Notes: generated by a model from the letters alone, not told the origin. DNA of 64,000 nucleotides from Microthrixaceae bacterium (GCA_027493675.1 JAOSKI010000023.1:1-64000), one strand, 5' to 3'; shown: positions 21,627-32,969, counted from the stretch's first letter. Numbers and translations are program-made.

Positions 21627-22710
21627 ATGGCCTCGAGCACTGGCGTGCTGTTCCGCGTCACCACCTTCGGAGAGTCCCACGGCGGCGCGGTCGGCTGCGT
21701 GGTGGACGGCTGCCCTCCCCTTCTGGCGCTCGGCGAGGGTGACATCCAGCCCGACCTCGACCGGAGGCGCCCGGGCCAGAGCCGGCTCGTGACCCAGCGC
21801 GACGAGACCGACACCGTCGAGATCCTCTCCGGTGTCGACGACGGCCACACGATCGGCTCGCCGATCGCGATGATCGTGCGCAACTCCGACCAGCGCCCGG
21901 GGGCCTACGACCACATGGCGGACCTCTACCGGCCCTCCCACGCCGACTGGAGCACCGAGGCGAAGTACGGCACCCGGGCGGTCGCCGGCGGCGGACGAGC
22001 GTCGGCCCGCGAGACGATCGGCGCGCTGCCGCCGGCGCAGTGGCCCGTAGGCTGCTCGCCGAACGCGCCCGGATCGAGGTCCTCGCATGGGTGCAGAGCG
22101 TGTACGGCATCGAAGCGAGCGTCGAGGCCGACCGCGTGACCCGGGAGACGGTGGAATCCGACCCCACCAGGTGTCCGGACCCCGAAGCGGCGCGGAACAT
22201 CACCGCCGCCATCGATGCGGCCCGGCGCGACGGCGACCCCCGGCGGTGTGATCACCTGCGTCGCCGGCAACGTGCCCGCCGGGCTGGGTGGAGCCGGTGT
22301 TCGACAAACTCGAAGCCGACCTGGCCAAGGCGGTCATGTCCCTTCCGGCCACCAAGGGGTTCGAGATCGGATCCGGCTTCGGTGCAGCGCTGATGACCGG
22401 ACGCCAGCACAACGATGCCTTCGAACCGGGCCCCGACGGGCGCCCGCGTACGGTCACGAACAACTCCGGTGGCATCCAGGGTGGCATCTCCAACGGCGAG
22501 ACCATCGTGATGCGGGTCGCGTTCAAGCCGACCGCCACGATCGCGTCACCCCAGCAGACCGTCACCCGCGCCGGCGAGCCCACCGTGCTGGAGGCAAAGG
22601 GACGTCACGACCCGTGCGTGTTGCCCAGGGCGGTGCCGATCGTCGAAGCAGGCGTCCTGTTGGTGCTGGCCGACCACTGGCTGCGCCAGCAGGCCATCCG
22701 CGCCGTCTGA
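21627..22710 (+). CDS. aroC: Chorismate synthase
   Basis: Last step of the shikimate pathway, turning EPSP into chorismate with reduced FMN. The N-terminus [61 protein letters not shown] and the C-terminal [19 protein letters not shown] and [14 protein letters not shown] are diagnostic. Frame changes fall near 22035, 22240 and 22290. It is transcribed opposite to its neighbours uvrA and uvrB; the other shikimate genes that often accompany it (aroK, aroB) are not here. Confidence 0.95.
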
Positions 22711-22770
22711 GCCGCCCAAAGCGGTCACTCAAAGCGGTCACCCGGCTCGAAGGGCCGATCACCGGATCGG

Positions 22771-24869
22771 TCAGGCACCGGCCGAACGCATCTCGCGCTG
22801 TAGGTCCTTGATCTCGTCGCGGAGCCGGGCGGCCTCCTCGAAGCGGAGGTCCGCGGAGGCCTCGTGCATCTCGTCCTCCAACAAGGAGATGAGAGCACCC
22901 AGGTCCTGTGGCGCCAGGTCGGCGAACTGCTCGGCGCGGGCCTTCTCCCCGGTCGCCGCTTGCGTTTGGCGCCGGTGGGCAGCGGTGATTCACCGTCGGC
23001 GCCGCAACTCGGCGAGGATGTCGGTCACGGCCTTGCGGATCGTCTGCGGATGGATCCCGTGGTCGGTGTTGTAGGCCTGTTGCAGCCCGCGCCGGCGATT
23101 CGTCTCGGAGATCGCGCGGGTCATCGAGTCGGTCACCGCGTCGGCGTACATGACCACCTCGCCGTTCACGTTGCGGGCGGCGAGCCCGATCATCTGGATG
23201 AGCGAGCGCTCCGAGCGCAGGAAACCCTCCTTGTCGGCATCGAGGATCGCCACCAGCGACACCTCGGGGAGGTCGAGACCCTCCTCAGCAGGTTGATACC
23301 CACCAGCACGTCGTACTCGCCGAGCCGCAGGTCGCGTATCAACTCGATGCGCTGGAGCGTGTCGACCTCGGAGTGCAGGTAGCGGACCCGTACCCCCATC
23401 TCCAACAGGTAGTCGGTCAGGTCCTCGGCCATCTTCTTGGTCAAGGTGGTCACGAGCACCCGCTCGGCCGCCTCCACACGCTCACCGATGAGCGCCAGCA
23501 GGTCGTCGATCTGACCCTTGGTGGGCTTGATCAGCACCTCGGGGTCGATCAGGCCTGTCGGGCGCACGATCTGCTCCACGACGTTGGTGGACTGCTCGAG
23601 CTCCCAATCGCCCGGCGTCGCCGACAGGAAGACAGTCTGGCCCGCGCGTTGCATCCACTCCTCGAACCGCAACGGCCGGTTGTCGGCCGCCGACGGCAGG
23701 CGGAACCCGTGCTCGACGAGGTTCTCCTTGCGGGAGCGATCACCTTCGTACTGACCGTGGAGCTGCGGGATCGCCACGTGTGATTCGTCGATCACGGTCA
23801 GGTAGTCGGGAGGGAAGAAGTCGAGCAGCGTGTTGGGTGCCTCTCCCGGGGACCGGCCATCGAGCGGAGCCGAGTAGTTCTCGATCCCGTTGCAGAACCC
23901 CATCTCCTGGAGCATCTCGAGGTCGTACTCGGTCCGCATCCGCAGGCGCTGGGCCTCGAGGAGCTTCCCCTCCGCCTCGAAGTGCGCCAGGCGCTGCTGG
24001 AGCTCGTCCTCGATGCGGCCGATTGCGGCGTGCAGGCGCTCGTCGGAGGTTGCGTAGTGGGTGTTGGGGAACACCATCAGCTCCTCGAGCTGACCCACCC
24101 GCTCCCCGGTCAGGGGATCGACCACGTTGATCGCCTCGATCTCGTCACCGAAGAACTCGACCCGCACGGCTGTCTCCTCGTACGCGGGATGGATCTCCAC
24201 CACGTCGCCACGCACGCGGAACTTGCCGCGCACCAGGCTCATGTCGTTGCGGTCGTACTGGAGGTCGACCAGTCGCCGAAGCACCGCCCGCTGGTCGACG
24301 GTGTCGCCCACACGCACCGCCAGCAGTCGCGACGCGTACTCCTCGGGTGAACCCAAGCCGTAGATGCAGCTGACGGAAGCGACCACGATCACGTCTCGGC
24401 GGGTCAGCAGCGCCGCGGTCGCGGAGTGTCGCAGGCGGTCGATCTCGTCGTTGACCGAGGAGTCCTTCTCGATGTAGGTGTCGCTCGAGGCGATGTAGGC
24501 CTCCGGTTGGTAGTAGTCGTAGTACGACACGAAGTACTCCACCCGGTTGTGGGGGAAGAACTCCCGGAACTCACTCGCCAGCTGCGCCGCCAGGCTCTTG
24601 TTGGGCGCCAGGATCAGCGTGGGCCGCTGCACCGCCTCGATGGTCCATGCGATCGTGGCGGACTTGCCGGACCCGGTTATCCCCAACAGCGTCTGGAACC
24701 GCTCACCGCCCTCGATCCCCTCCGCCAGCGACGCGATCGCCTTCGGCTGGTCACCGGCAGGCTCGAACGACGACACCACCTCGAAGGGCCTGACCATCCT
24801 GGGCTCAGCAGGCACACCTACGAGGTCCGCGAAGCCCGTCGGGGATCGGGTTTCGGAGCCTGATGCCAT
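22771..24869 (-). CDS. uvrB: Excinuclease ABC subunit B
   Basis: Damage-verification helicase that loads UvrC. Motifs: Walker [19 protein letters not shown], beta-hairpin [23 protein letters not shown]-like box [19 protein letters not shown], helicase motif [32 protein letters not shown] and the C-terminal UVR coiled coil [18 protein letters not shown] that binds UvrC. The frame breaks near 23280 and again near 22985 before the UVR end at 22771. ATG at 24869 was chosen; an upstream ATG at 24884 is also possible. Confidence 0.96.
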
Positions 24870-24900
24870 CGGGAGATCGTACAACCGGCCGGTGACAGTG

Positions 24901-24981
24901 CTGCTGCGGGCCGGAGGACCCGACCGGCTGCTGCGGGCCGGAGGACCCGACCGGCTGCTGCGGGCCGGAGGACCCGACCGG
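24901..24981. repeat. Three exact tandem copies of a 27-bp unit
   Basis: The unit starts CTGCTGCGGGCCGGAGGACC and is repeated without change at 24901, 24928 and 24955. It fills the short gap between the uvrB start and the coaE stop. The length is a multiple of three but no credible gene reads through it. Confidence 0.95.
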
Positions 24982-24998
24982 ACGCCTACGTCGCGGGA

Positions 24999-25604
24999 TC
25001 AACTGCCGGCAAGGCCCTGGATCCACCCCCATGCACGCTCGACCTCGGCTTCGAGATCCTCGACGCTGCCCGAGTTGTCCACCACGAAGTCGGCGAAGGC
25101 CAGGCGCTCCTCCCGGCCCATCTGCGCCTCGATACGTGCACGGGCATCGGATTCGGAGAACCCACGATGCGCCACGAGCCGCTCCACAGCCACCTCCGAC
25201 GCGAGGTCGACCACGATCGTGCCGAGAATGCCCGGCCAACCGGCCTCACCCAGCAGCGGGATGTCGAGGATGACGACGTTGCCGGTGTCAGCCTGCTCCG
25301 CCACACGGCGCTCAATCTCCTGGTGAACCCTCGGATGAACGATCGCTCCGAGCTTCGCCAGTGCGTCCGGGTCGGCGAAGACGATGTCGGCCACCGCCTT
25401 GCGATCGAGCGAGCCGTCGGCGGCCACGATGCCCTCGCCGAAGCGATCGACCATCTCGTCGAACACGACAGTCCCCGGACGTTGCAGGTCGTGGACGATC
25501 CGGTCCGCGTCGATGAGCACCGCACCTCGAGCCACCAGGGCGTCGGCCACCGTCGACTTGCCTGATCCGATTCCACCGGTGAGTCCCACCAACAGCATCG
25601 CCAA
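24999..25604 (-). CDS. coaE: Dephospho-CoA kinase
   Basis: Intact, 201 residues. Adds the 3'-phosphate in the last step of coenzyme A synthesis. The P-loop is LLVGLTGGIGSGKSTVADAL, followed by VLIDADRIVHDLQRPG, HPRVHQEIERRV, VVILDIPLLGEAGW (lid) and AEVAVERLVAHRG-like ribose-binding segment. uvrB-coaE adjacency is common in actinobacteria. The next gene upstream is divergent. Confidence 0.95.
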   Translation of the reverse strand: MAMLLVGLTGGIGSGKSTVADALVARGAVLIDADRIVHDLQRPGTVVFDEMVDRFGEGIVAADGSLDRKAVADIVFADPDALAKLGAIVHPRVHQEIERRVAEQADTGNVVILDIPLLGEAGWPGILGTIVVDLASEVAVERLVAHRGFSESDARARIEAQMGREERLAFADFVVDNSGSVEDLEAEVERAWGWIQGLAGS

Positions 25605-25764
25605 ACCCTAGAGCGCCGCACGACGGCAGCCATCCCGGTCGATGCCTCGGAGCAATGTTCAGTGGCCCCGGCGTGGGTGCCGATGCAGTGAGGAGACCCG
25701 TGAAGCCGAACTGGCAGCCGACCGGACCGAAACGAGCACCGCGCACCATGACCAGGAACCCGAC

Positions 25765-27726
25765 ATGACCAAAGAGCCCAGCGATCACGGGCTCTCGCCG
25801 GCCTTCTCGCCACCGCCCACCACCGATGTCACCACGGCATCCCCGCCCGATGCAGAAGCGGCTGAGCCGCCCGAGGAGAGCTCGGGCCACGGCTTCGCGC
25901 AACGGATCAAGGCCCGCCTCTCCCGTGAGATGCGCGACGCGATGATCGACCCGAGTGACCGCCCGACGGGCGACTTCGACATCGTCGCCGACCAGACGCC
26001 CAGCACCCACAGCGACCGGGTCGCCGGGTTCTCGAGCCTCATCACCGCCATGCGGCTGGCAACCGTGGCGATCTCGCTGCTGTTGGCCGCCAGCACGAAC
26101 CAGCTCAGCACCGCCACACGGGCCTGGACCGCGGTGATCGTCGGCTACGCCGTGTTCCGTGCGTTCCGTCCCGTCACCTACGACGACGACGTGCGCTCGC
26201 TGTTGCGCGTCATGGGTGAGGTGGCGCTGCACGTCCTGCGGTCATCTACACCGGAGGCTGGGACTCCCCCCTCGTCTTCACGCTCCTGACCCCCATCGCG
26301 CTCGCCGGCCTGGCGAGGGGCTTCGGCTTCTCCCTGCGCATCGCCGTGGCCGCAGTGATCGCGGTGAGCTGGCCGTACGTCCTCGCTTCGGGTGACAGCC
26401 GTGAGGCACTGGTCAGCTCGGCCTCGTGGGGCTCGATCGTCCTGATCGTGGCGGTCATCTCCGGCTACGCCAGGCGGATCTCCGGCGAGGCGGTCCGTGA
26501 ACGGGAGTTGGCACTCGATCGGCTCAGTCGCCTGTCGGATGCCAACACACTCCTTTCTCGCTGCATCGGGTGACACAGACACTTCCGGCGTCACTCGACC
26601 TCGACGACGTGCTCGACTCCACCCTCGGGCGGATGAAGTCGCTCGTGTCCTACGACAGCGTCGCGGTCCTCCTCTTCGACGAGACCGACGGACGTTGGGC
26701 GGTGCGCGTCATCACGGATTGCACGTCCCGCGCCGCTTCGGGGCCACCGACCTCGCACCGGGGCTGCGCCAGGCCCTCACCGAGAGCCGACCGGTGTACA
26801 TCCCCAACGTTCCCGCGATCGGCGGCGGCCTCAGCGACCGTGCCGGATCGGGCATCTACACGGTCATGCCGGCCCGCGGGTCGGTCATCGGCATGATCGC
26901 CATCGAGCACTCCGACGTGGACCACTTCACTGCACGTGACGTGGAGCTCGTCGAGGGCTTCGTGGCGCCGGCTTCGTTGGCGGTCGACAACGCCAGGTGG
27001 TTCGCCCGCCTTCGGACCGTGGGAGCGGACGAGGAACGCACCCGGATCGCCCGTGACCTGCACGACCGCATCGGGCAGAGCCTCGCCTACCTTGCGTTCC
27101 AACTGGACCACATCGTGGAGCGCGACACCGCGGGCGACCCCGTGTCGGTCGAGATCGGCGAGCTCCGCGAGGACGTGCGGGGAGTCATCCGCGAGGTGCG
27201 CGACACCCTGTACGACCTTCGCACCGACGTGTCGGAGACGGTGGGCATCGGCGACGTGCTGGAGCAGTTCGTCGACCGTGTCAGCGAACGCAGCGGGCTC
27301 AACATCCTCATCGACGCCGACCGCAACGCGAGGCTTCCGCTCTTGCAGGAGCGCGAGATGTGGCGCGTCGGCCAGGAGGCGCTCGCCAACGTGGAACGAC
27401 ACGCACAGGCCACCGCAGTGCGGATCGTGTGGCGCTGCGACGGACAGCGGGCGCTCATCGAGGTGACCGACAACGGCATCGGGTTCGAGGCCGGCCGGGC
27501 AGGACGCCTCGATTCCTACGGGATGCTCGGCATGAGGGAGCGGGCCTCCAGCATCGGCGCCACCCTGGAGATCCTGAGCGCTCCCGGCCGCGGCACCAGG
27601 GTGCGTTGCGTGCTCGATCCGTCCAAGGACGACCCCGGGAAGCATTCCGAGGAGATCCAGAGAAACAACCAGGCGGCACTCGCCGCCGACAGCCGGACAA
27701 CCGATGCCATCGGTGTCGGGAGGTGA
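25765..27726 (+). CDS. NarL-family sensor histidine kinase with GAF domain
   Basis: Membrane sensor kinase of about 650 residues. After a polar N-terminus there are several membrane helices (FSSLITAMRLATVAISLLLA, TAVIVGYAVFRAF, FTLLTPIALAGLARGFGFSL, SIVLIVAVISGYA). A GAF domain follows (VTQTLPASLDLDDVLDSTLG to FVAPASLAVDNARW). The HisKA_3 phosphoacceptor is His in ERTRIARDLHDRIGQSLAYL. The ATP-binding domain has GQEALANVERHAQAT, VTDNGIGFEAGR and SYGMLGMRERAS. Frame changes lie near 26245, 26560 and 26725. It is followed four bases later by its response regulator, forming a two-component pair; the signal is unknown. ATG 25765 starts the frame (MTKEPSDHG). Confidence 0.85.
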
Positions 27727-27729
27727 CCC

Positions 27730-28385
27730 ATGACCGTACGACTCCTACTCGCTGACGACCACCGACTCCTACGGGGAAGGCCTCCGGCGCTCCATGAGCG
27801 ACGCCGGTTTCGACGTCGTGGGCGAGGCATGTGACGGCGTGGGAGGCGATCAGGCTCGCGTCCGAGCTTACCCCCGACGTGATACTCATGGATGTGACGA
27901 TGCCCAACTGCGACGGCGTGGAGGCATGTCGACAGGTGATCGAGTCCGGCACCGGCTCCCGGATCGTGATGCTCACGATGCATGCCGACCAGGAGGTCCT
28001 GGCCGATGCCATCCGCGCGGGCGCCGCGGGTTACCTGACCAAGGACTGCTCCACCCGCGAGATCGCAGAGGCGGTCCGCATGGCCGCCGAGGGCGACACG
28101 GTCCCTGTCCCCACAACTGGCGCGCCCATGCTGGACGAGGTCCGTCGACTGGACGCCCCGTTGGACATGCACTCCGAGGGGGAGCGGGTGGTGTCCAAGC
28201 GCGAGGAGGAGGTCCTGCAACTCATCGCCGACGGCTGCAGCACCCCCGAGGTCGCCTCCCAGCTCTACATCTCCCAGAAGACGGTGAAGAACCACCTCGC
28301 GCCGATCTACCAGAAGCTCGATGCGCGTGATCGCACCCAGGCGGTGCTGCAGGCGGTCCGGATGGGAATCGTCTCGCTGTCCTGA
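27730..28385 (+). CDS. NarL/LuxR-family response regulator
   Basis: Partner of the preceding kinase. The receiver domain starts MTVRLLLADDHRLL, with the phosphoacceptor Asp in LTPDVILMDVTMPNCDGVEA and the Thr/Lys switch residues in IVMLTMHADQE and GYLTKDCS. The LuxR-type helix-turn-helix is SKREEEVLQLIADGCSTPEV, then ISQKTVKNHLAPIYQKLDAR. Two frame changes lie near 27775 and 27840. The spacing of four bases from the kinase stop indicates one operon. Confidence 0.88.
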
Positions 28386-28549
28386 GCGCCTCGCGCCGGG
28401 TCGGTGGGTCGGACGACCCGAATTGGGCCAAAGGGCCTATTCAGGTTCCAGCCGCAGGCCGCCGATGAACCAGGCGAGGCCACACACCTCACAGCACCAG
28501 CACAACAAGCACATTCACCCAACGAGAAGCACCTACCAAGGAGTCAGAC

Positions 28550-28735
28550 ATGATGGTTCACTTCGACTACATCCGGGCATGGTTGACAGCACAGGCCCGC
28601 ACCGAGCGTGGCGCATCCCTCGTGGAGTACGCACTGCTCGTGGCGCTGATCGCCGTCGCATGCATCGCTGCGATGCAGTTCCTCAAGGGCGGCATCGACG
28701 ACAAGTTCTCCGAGGCCGGCAGCGAGCTGAGCTGA
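28550..28735 (+). CDS. flp: Flp-family type IVb pilin
   Basis: 61 residues. The prepilin site is ERG|ASLVEYALLVALIAVACI: a Gly before the cleavage point, Glu at +5 of the mature protein and a long hydrophobic helix, the standard Flp pilin layout. The rest (KGGIDDKFSEAGSELS) is short and acidic. ATGATG at 28550 follows AAGGAG. No tad or prepilin peptidase genes are in the window, so the assembly machinery must be elsewhere. Confidence 0.9.
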   Translation: MMVHFDYIRAWLTAQARTERGASLVEYALLVALIAVACIAAMQFLKGGIDDKFSEAGSELS

Positions 28736-28764
28736 CCGACCCGGGACATCCTCCCCCAAACACC

Positions 28765-28794
28765 GGAGACGGGGCCCTCAGGGGCCCCATCTCC
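28765..28794 (+). terminator. Hairpin after the pilin gene, possible terminator
   Basis: GGAGACGGGGCCC, loop TCAG, GGGCCCC and ATCTCC form a strong GC hairpin 30 bases after the pilin stop. There is no T-run, so it may instead stabilise the transcript's 3' end. Confidence 0.5.
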
Positions 28795-28882
28795 GCGTCC
28801 GGGCGCATGTGCGTCGCCCTTGTATTGTGCAAGAGGCCCCCGGACCCACCAGAACGCATCCGGGCATCCGCGGAGGAGAACC

Positions 28883-31156
28883 ATGGCAGTGACCGCATCC
28901 ACACCGATCTCTCTGGTGAGGGGCACCTACGAGCGCTTCGAGGAGCGGATCGGTCCTGTCCGTGAGCGGTTGGGCCGCCCGCTCACGCTGGCCGAGAAGA
29001 TCCTCATCGCACACCTCGACGACCCCGACGCGGAGTTCGCACGAGGCCGCACCTACAACGACCTGAGACCGGACCGGGTCGCCATGCAGGATGCAACCGC
29101 CCAGATGGCCCTGTTGCAGTTCATGACCGCGGGCCTCGACGAGGTGGAGGTGCCCACGACCGTGCACTGCGACCACCTGATCCAGGCCAAGGAGAACGGC
29201 AGGATCGACCTGCTGGCGGCCCGTGAGGGCAACTCGGAGGTCTACGACTTCCTCGAATCGGTGTCCGCCCGCTACGGGATCGGGTTCTGGAAGCCCGGTT
29301 CGGGGATCATCCACCAGGTGGTGCTCGAGCAGTACGCCTTCCCGGGCGGGATGCTGATCGGAACCGACTCCACACCCCCAACGCCGGTGGGCTCGGCATG
29401 ATCGCGATCGGGGTCGGCGGGGCCGATGCGGTGGATGTGATGACCGGATTCCCGTTCAACGTGCGCTGGCCGAAGCTGATCGGAGTGCACCTCACCGGCT
29501 CGCTCAGCGGTTGGTCCTCACCCAAGGACGTGATCCTGAAGGTGTCCGACATCCTCACGGTGAAGGGGTGGCACCGGGGCGATCGTGGAGTACTTCGGCG
29601 AGGGCGCCGCCTCGATCTCAGCCACAGGCAAGGGCACGATCTGCAACATGGGCGCGGAGATCGGAGCGACCACCTCCCTTTTCCCCCACGACGACGCCAT
29701 GGACCGGTACCTCCGGTCGACCGGGAGCGACGAGATCGCAGACGCCGCCGGTGCCATAGCACACCACCTGCGAGCCGACGACGAGGTGCTCGCGAACCCC
29801 GAGGCCTGCTTCGACCAGTTGATCACCATCGACCTCGACACCCTCCGCCCCACATCAACGGTCCCGCCACCCCCCCCGACCTGGCGCGGCCGGTGGGCGA
29901 CCTCGGCGACGAGGCCCGCGAGCCCGGCTGGCCGATGGAGCCATCAGCCGCCCTGGTCGGCTCCTGCACCAACTCCTCCTACGAGGACATCACCCGCGCC
30001 GCGTCGATCCTGCGCGACGCCGCGGCCCACGGCCTCAAGGTGAAGACACCACTCATGATCACCCCGGCTCGGAGCAGGTGCGCGCCACCATCGAGCGCGA
30101 TGGCCTGCTCGAGGTGTTCGAGAGTGCCGGCGCCACGGTGCTGGCGAACGCCTGTGGACCCTGCATCGGGCAGTGGGCCCGCCCCGGAGTCGGTGCTCTC
30201 GGAGCCCAACACGATCGTCACCTCGTACAACCGCAACTTCCCCAAGCGCAACGACGGATCGGCCAACACCCTGGCGTTCGTGACCTCGCCGGAGACCGTG
30301 GTCGCTCTGGCTCTGGCCGGCACGCTCGACTTCGATCCGCTCAGCGACACGCTCGTGAACGACGCCGGCGAGGAGGTGCACCTCACCGAACCCGTGGGGG
30401 AGGAGCTCCCCGCACTCGGCTTCACACCCGGTGAGTCCGGCTTCGTCGCACCGCCCGAGGACGGTTCGGGCATCGAGGTCACCGTGTCGCCCGACTCCGA
30501 GCGCCTTCAGCTCCTCACCCCGTTCGAACCTTGGGACGGCGAGGACTACACCGACCTGCCCATGCTCCTCAAAGCACGCGGCAAGTGCACGACCGACCAC
30601 ATCTCGATGGCCGGCCCCTGGCTCAGGTACCGGGGCCACCTCGAGAACATCTCGGGCAACCTCTTCCTCGGTGCCGTGAACGCCTTCACAGGTAGAGCCG
30701 GTGAGGGCAAGGACCAACTCGACGGGCAGACAAAGCCGTTCCCCGAGATCGCCCGTCACTACCACGAGGCCGGCCAGGCATGGGTCGCCGTGGGCGACGA
30801 GAACTGGGGCGAGGGTTCCAGCCGTGAGCACGCGGCCATGGAGCCACGATTCCGCGGAGCGAAGGCGATCATCGTCCGCAGCTTCGCCCGGATCCACGAG
30901 ACGAACCTGAAGAAGCAAGGCGTCCTCGCGTTGACGTTCTCGGATCCCTCGGACTACGACCGCATCGACGAGGACGACCGCATCAACATCCTCGGCCTGG
31001 CGGAACTGGCGCCCGAGCGGCCGGTCGACTGCGAGATCTCCAAGCCCGACGGATCGACGGTCACGTTCCAGTGCACCCACACGATGAGCCCCGAGCACAT
31101 CGAGTGGTTCCGCGCCGGATCGGCTCTGAACATCATCCGGAAATCGCGCCCGGTAG
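28883..31156 (+). CDS. acn: Aconitate hydratase, mitochondrial-like type
   Basis: Interconverts citrate and isocitrate in the TCA cycle with a [4Fe-4S] cluster. Family segments: [74 protein letters not shown]; cluster cysteines in [12 protein letters not shown] and [11 protein letters not shown]; the C-terminal swivel has [20 protein letters not shown] and [19 protein letters not shown]. Length near 757 residues fits the mitochondrial-like group, shorter than AcnA. Frame changes occur near 29372, 29575, 29875, 30070 and 30180. The stop is uncertain: removing one A near 31141 gives NIIRNRAR and a stop at 31156. Confidence 0.93.
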
Positions 31157-31200
31157 CCCGCACCGGCCGCATCGCGTTCGCTCCTGTTCGGAGCCGTGGT

Positions 31201-32684
31201 CTAGTCGGAGCCCGGTCGCCTGTCACCTTCGTGGGCAGCGGCCTCGTCCACGTCGTCCGGCACCTTCCCGTCGGGGTAGGTGGCGGCGAGCTCTTCGCTG
31301 GTCGGCTCCCGCTCGACGCGAGCCACATCCGGGAGGAGCTCCACGATCGCGGCCATCATCGCCGCGGTGTCCTCATCGAGGTCCTCGCCGCCGATGCGAA
31401 CCGGTTCACCCACGTTCAACCAGACCGTCGGCGGTGAGAGCACGTTGGTGACGTTCGGCAACTTCGAGCTTCGGGGCCAGACCCTCTCGGTACCCCAGAT
31501 GCCCACCGGGATGACGGGCGCACCCGTGGCATGCGCAAGCTTCATGGCACCCCAGCGTCCCTTGAGCTCTGGATCGAAGAAGGCCGGACCCCGCGGAATG
31601 GTGCCCTGGGGGCATGATGCGACCATCTCACCTGCGTTGAGGGCCTCCTCTGCGGCGTGAAGAGGCTCATCGGAGCCTGTTCCACGGTCGACCCTGATGC
31701 CACCCATCGCGGCCGCCAGGTCTCCGATCACCGGTGCGTCGAAGACCTCCTTCTTGCCCAGGAAGCGCAGGGGCCGTCCCCGCCGGCTGAGCAGGTACCC
31801 GATGGCCAGCGGATCGAAGTAGCTCCGGTGGTTGGCGACCAGGATCGCCTTGCCATGCAGCGGAAGTCGCTCGATGCCCGAGATCTCGAAGCGCACGTAC
31901 GGGAACATCTGCGGGCGCACCATCATCTGAAGGGCGTTCTGAGGTTCGACTCCGAGGAACTTGGGCACCCCCTTTGGCACGTCGAGGTGAACCACCGGCC
32001 AACGCCGCAGGGTCGCCACGCCGAGCATCCGGGGTCGGGGTTGACCGCTGTGGGGTGCCCCACGATCGACAGCAACGGTACGTCGTAGAAGCTGTCGGAA
32101 TAGCCGTAGGAGGCGTCGAGGTCGACATCGTTGAGCTCGGCCCACTCGGCGACCGCACGCGCCTTGTCCTTGCCCCACACGAACAACCCGTCGATGGTGC
32201 CGTCATAGTGCCCGTCCACTACGCCGTACCGGGTTGCCACGACGTCGTCGAACCCGAGTGCATCGGCGAGCGGGCGCACGAGGTCCTCCGGTGTGGTTGT
32301 CGCCATCACGAGCCTGCGACCGGCCTCGCGGTGCTGGTCGAACAACGGCCTGGCATACGGCACCACCGATTCCACCAGGGACTCCGCCGCCATGGCAGCC
32401 GCCTTGCGCACCAGGTCGAGGCTCCACCCCTTGGCCATCCGGGCGCCCTGGCGGCTGACCAGCATCGCAGGCCGTGTCTCACCGATGGCGTTGAACACCT
32501 TGAAGACCATCGTCTCGATTGGACTCGGCTCACCCGAGATGAGGCCCACGTGGCGCAGCGCCTCGCCGATGTAGGGACCGGAGGCCCCGGTGAGCAGCGT
32601 GCGGTCCAGGTCGAAGAACGCCACGCCGCGTTCTGTAGGCCGTCGCTTCGGTTCGGTCGGGTCCTCGTCGGAGCGTGTCGGCAT
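31201..32684 (-). CDS. HAD-IB phosphatase / lysophospholipid acyltransferase (PlsC) fusion
   Basis: Two-domain lipid enzyme like mycobacterial Rv2483c. The N-terminal HAD-IB phosphatase has the nucleophile motif GVAFFDLDRTLLTGASG, LVMATTTPEDLVRPLA and YGYSDSFYDVPLLSIVGHP. The C-terminal PlsC acyltransferase has the catalytic ILVANHRSYFDPLAIGYLL (HX4D), FLGKKEVFD, and CPQGTIPRGPAFFDPELKGR. It probably acylates lysophosphatidic acid at the inner membrane face. ATG 32684 starts the frame. Frame changes lie near 32035 and 31610. A promoter and an attenuator-like hairpin lie upstream. Confidence 0.88.
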
Positions 32685-32773
32685 CGCTCCGACGCTACCC
32701 GCGTCGGTGCCCGAGCGCGCCCGCGGGCAGGCCGAACCCGACAGGACAAGGGCCTGGTCAACAGGCTTGGCAG

Positions 32774-32813
32774 AAAAAGGCTGAAGGACCGGCGGGGGCA
32801 CCGGTCCTTCAGC
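32774..32813 (-). terminator. Intrinsic terminator in the leader of the HAD/PlsC gene
   Basis: On the minus strand a perfect 13-bp stem GCTGAAGGACCGG / CCGGTCCTTCAGC with an 8-base loop is followed by CTTTTTC. It lies 90 bases upstream of the HAD/PlsC start and downstream of a minus-strand promoter, so it would stop that transcript before the gene unless bypassed. Confidence 0.7.
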
Positions 32814-32905
32814 AAGTGCGACTGGGTTGGGGGCAACTCCAGTTCGCATCCCGAGGGGGTCTTAGGGGAAGTGACCGCACCCTCGGGCGTTATGTTGTGA
32901 TACTC

Positions 32906-32934
32906 ACGATAGACAGTTGCAAGCAATCAGTCAA
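32906..32934 (-). promoter_or_regulatory. Sigma70-like promoter for the HAD/PlsC gene
   Basis: On the minus strand TTGACT (32934-32929), a 17-base spacer and TATCGT (32911-32906) form a near-consensus promoter in an AT-rich patch between the divergent LysR gene and the HAD/PlsC gene. Transcription would start near 32899. Confidence 0.6.
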
Positions 32935-32969
32935 CGACATAGGTGTGATATCTAGTATCGTTTCTTCCG

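Noticed and set aside
18014-21883. A 1289-residue continuous frame over uvrA
   Set aside because: Only 18690-21448 is UvrA in this frame. The upstream part lacks a ribosome site and family match, and the downstream part is reached by a frame break; it is shadow of the next gene region.
24901-24981. CRISPR array or coding repeat
   Set aside because: There are no unique spacers between units, and no gene with start and ribosome site reads through them.
32948-32960. GATA-TCTAG-TATC as a firm LysR operator
   Set aside because: One short palindrome without supporting copies is too little; mentioned only as a possibility in the LysR entry.
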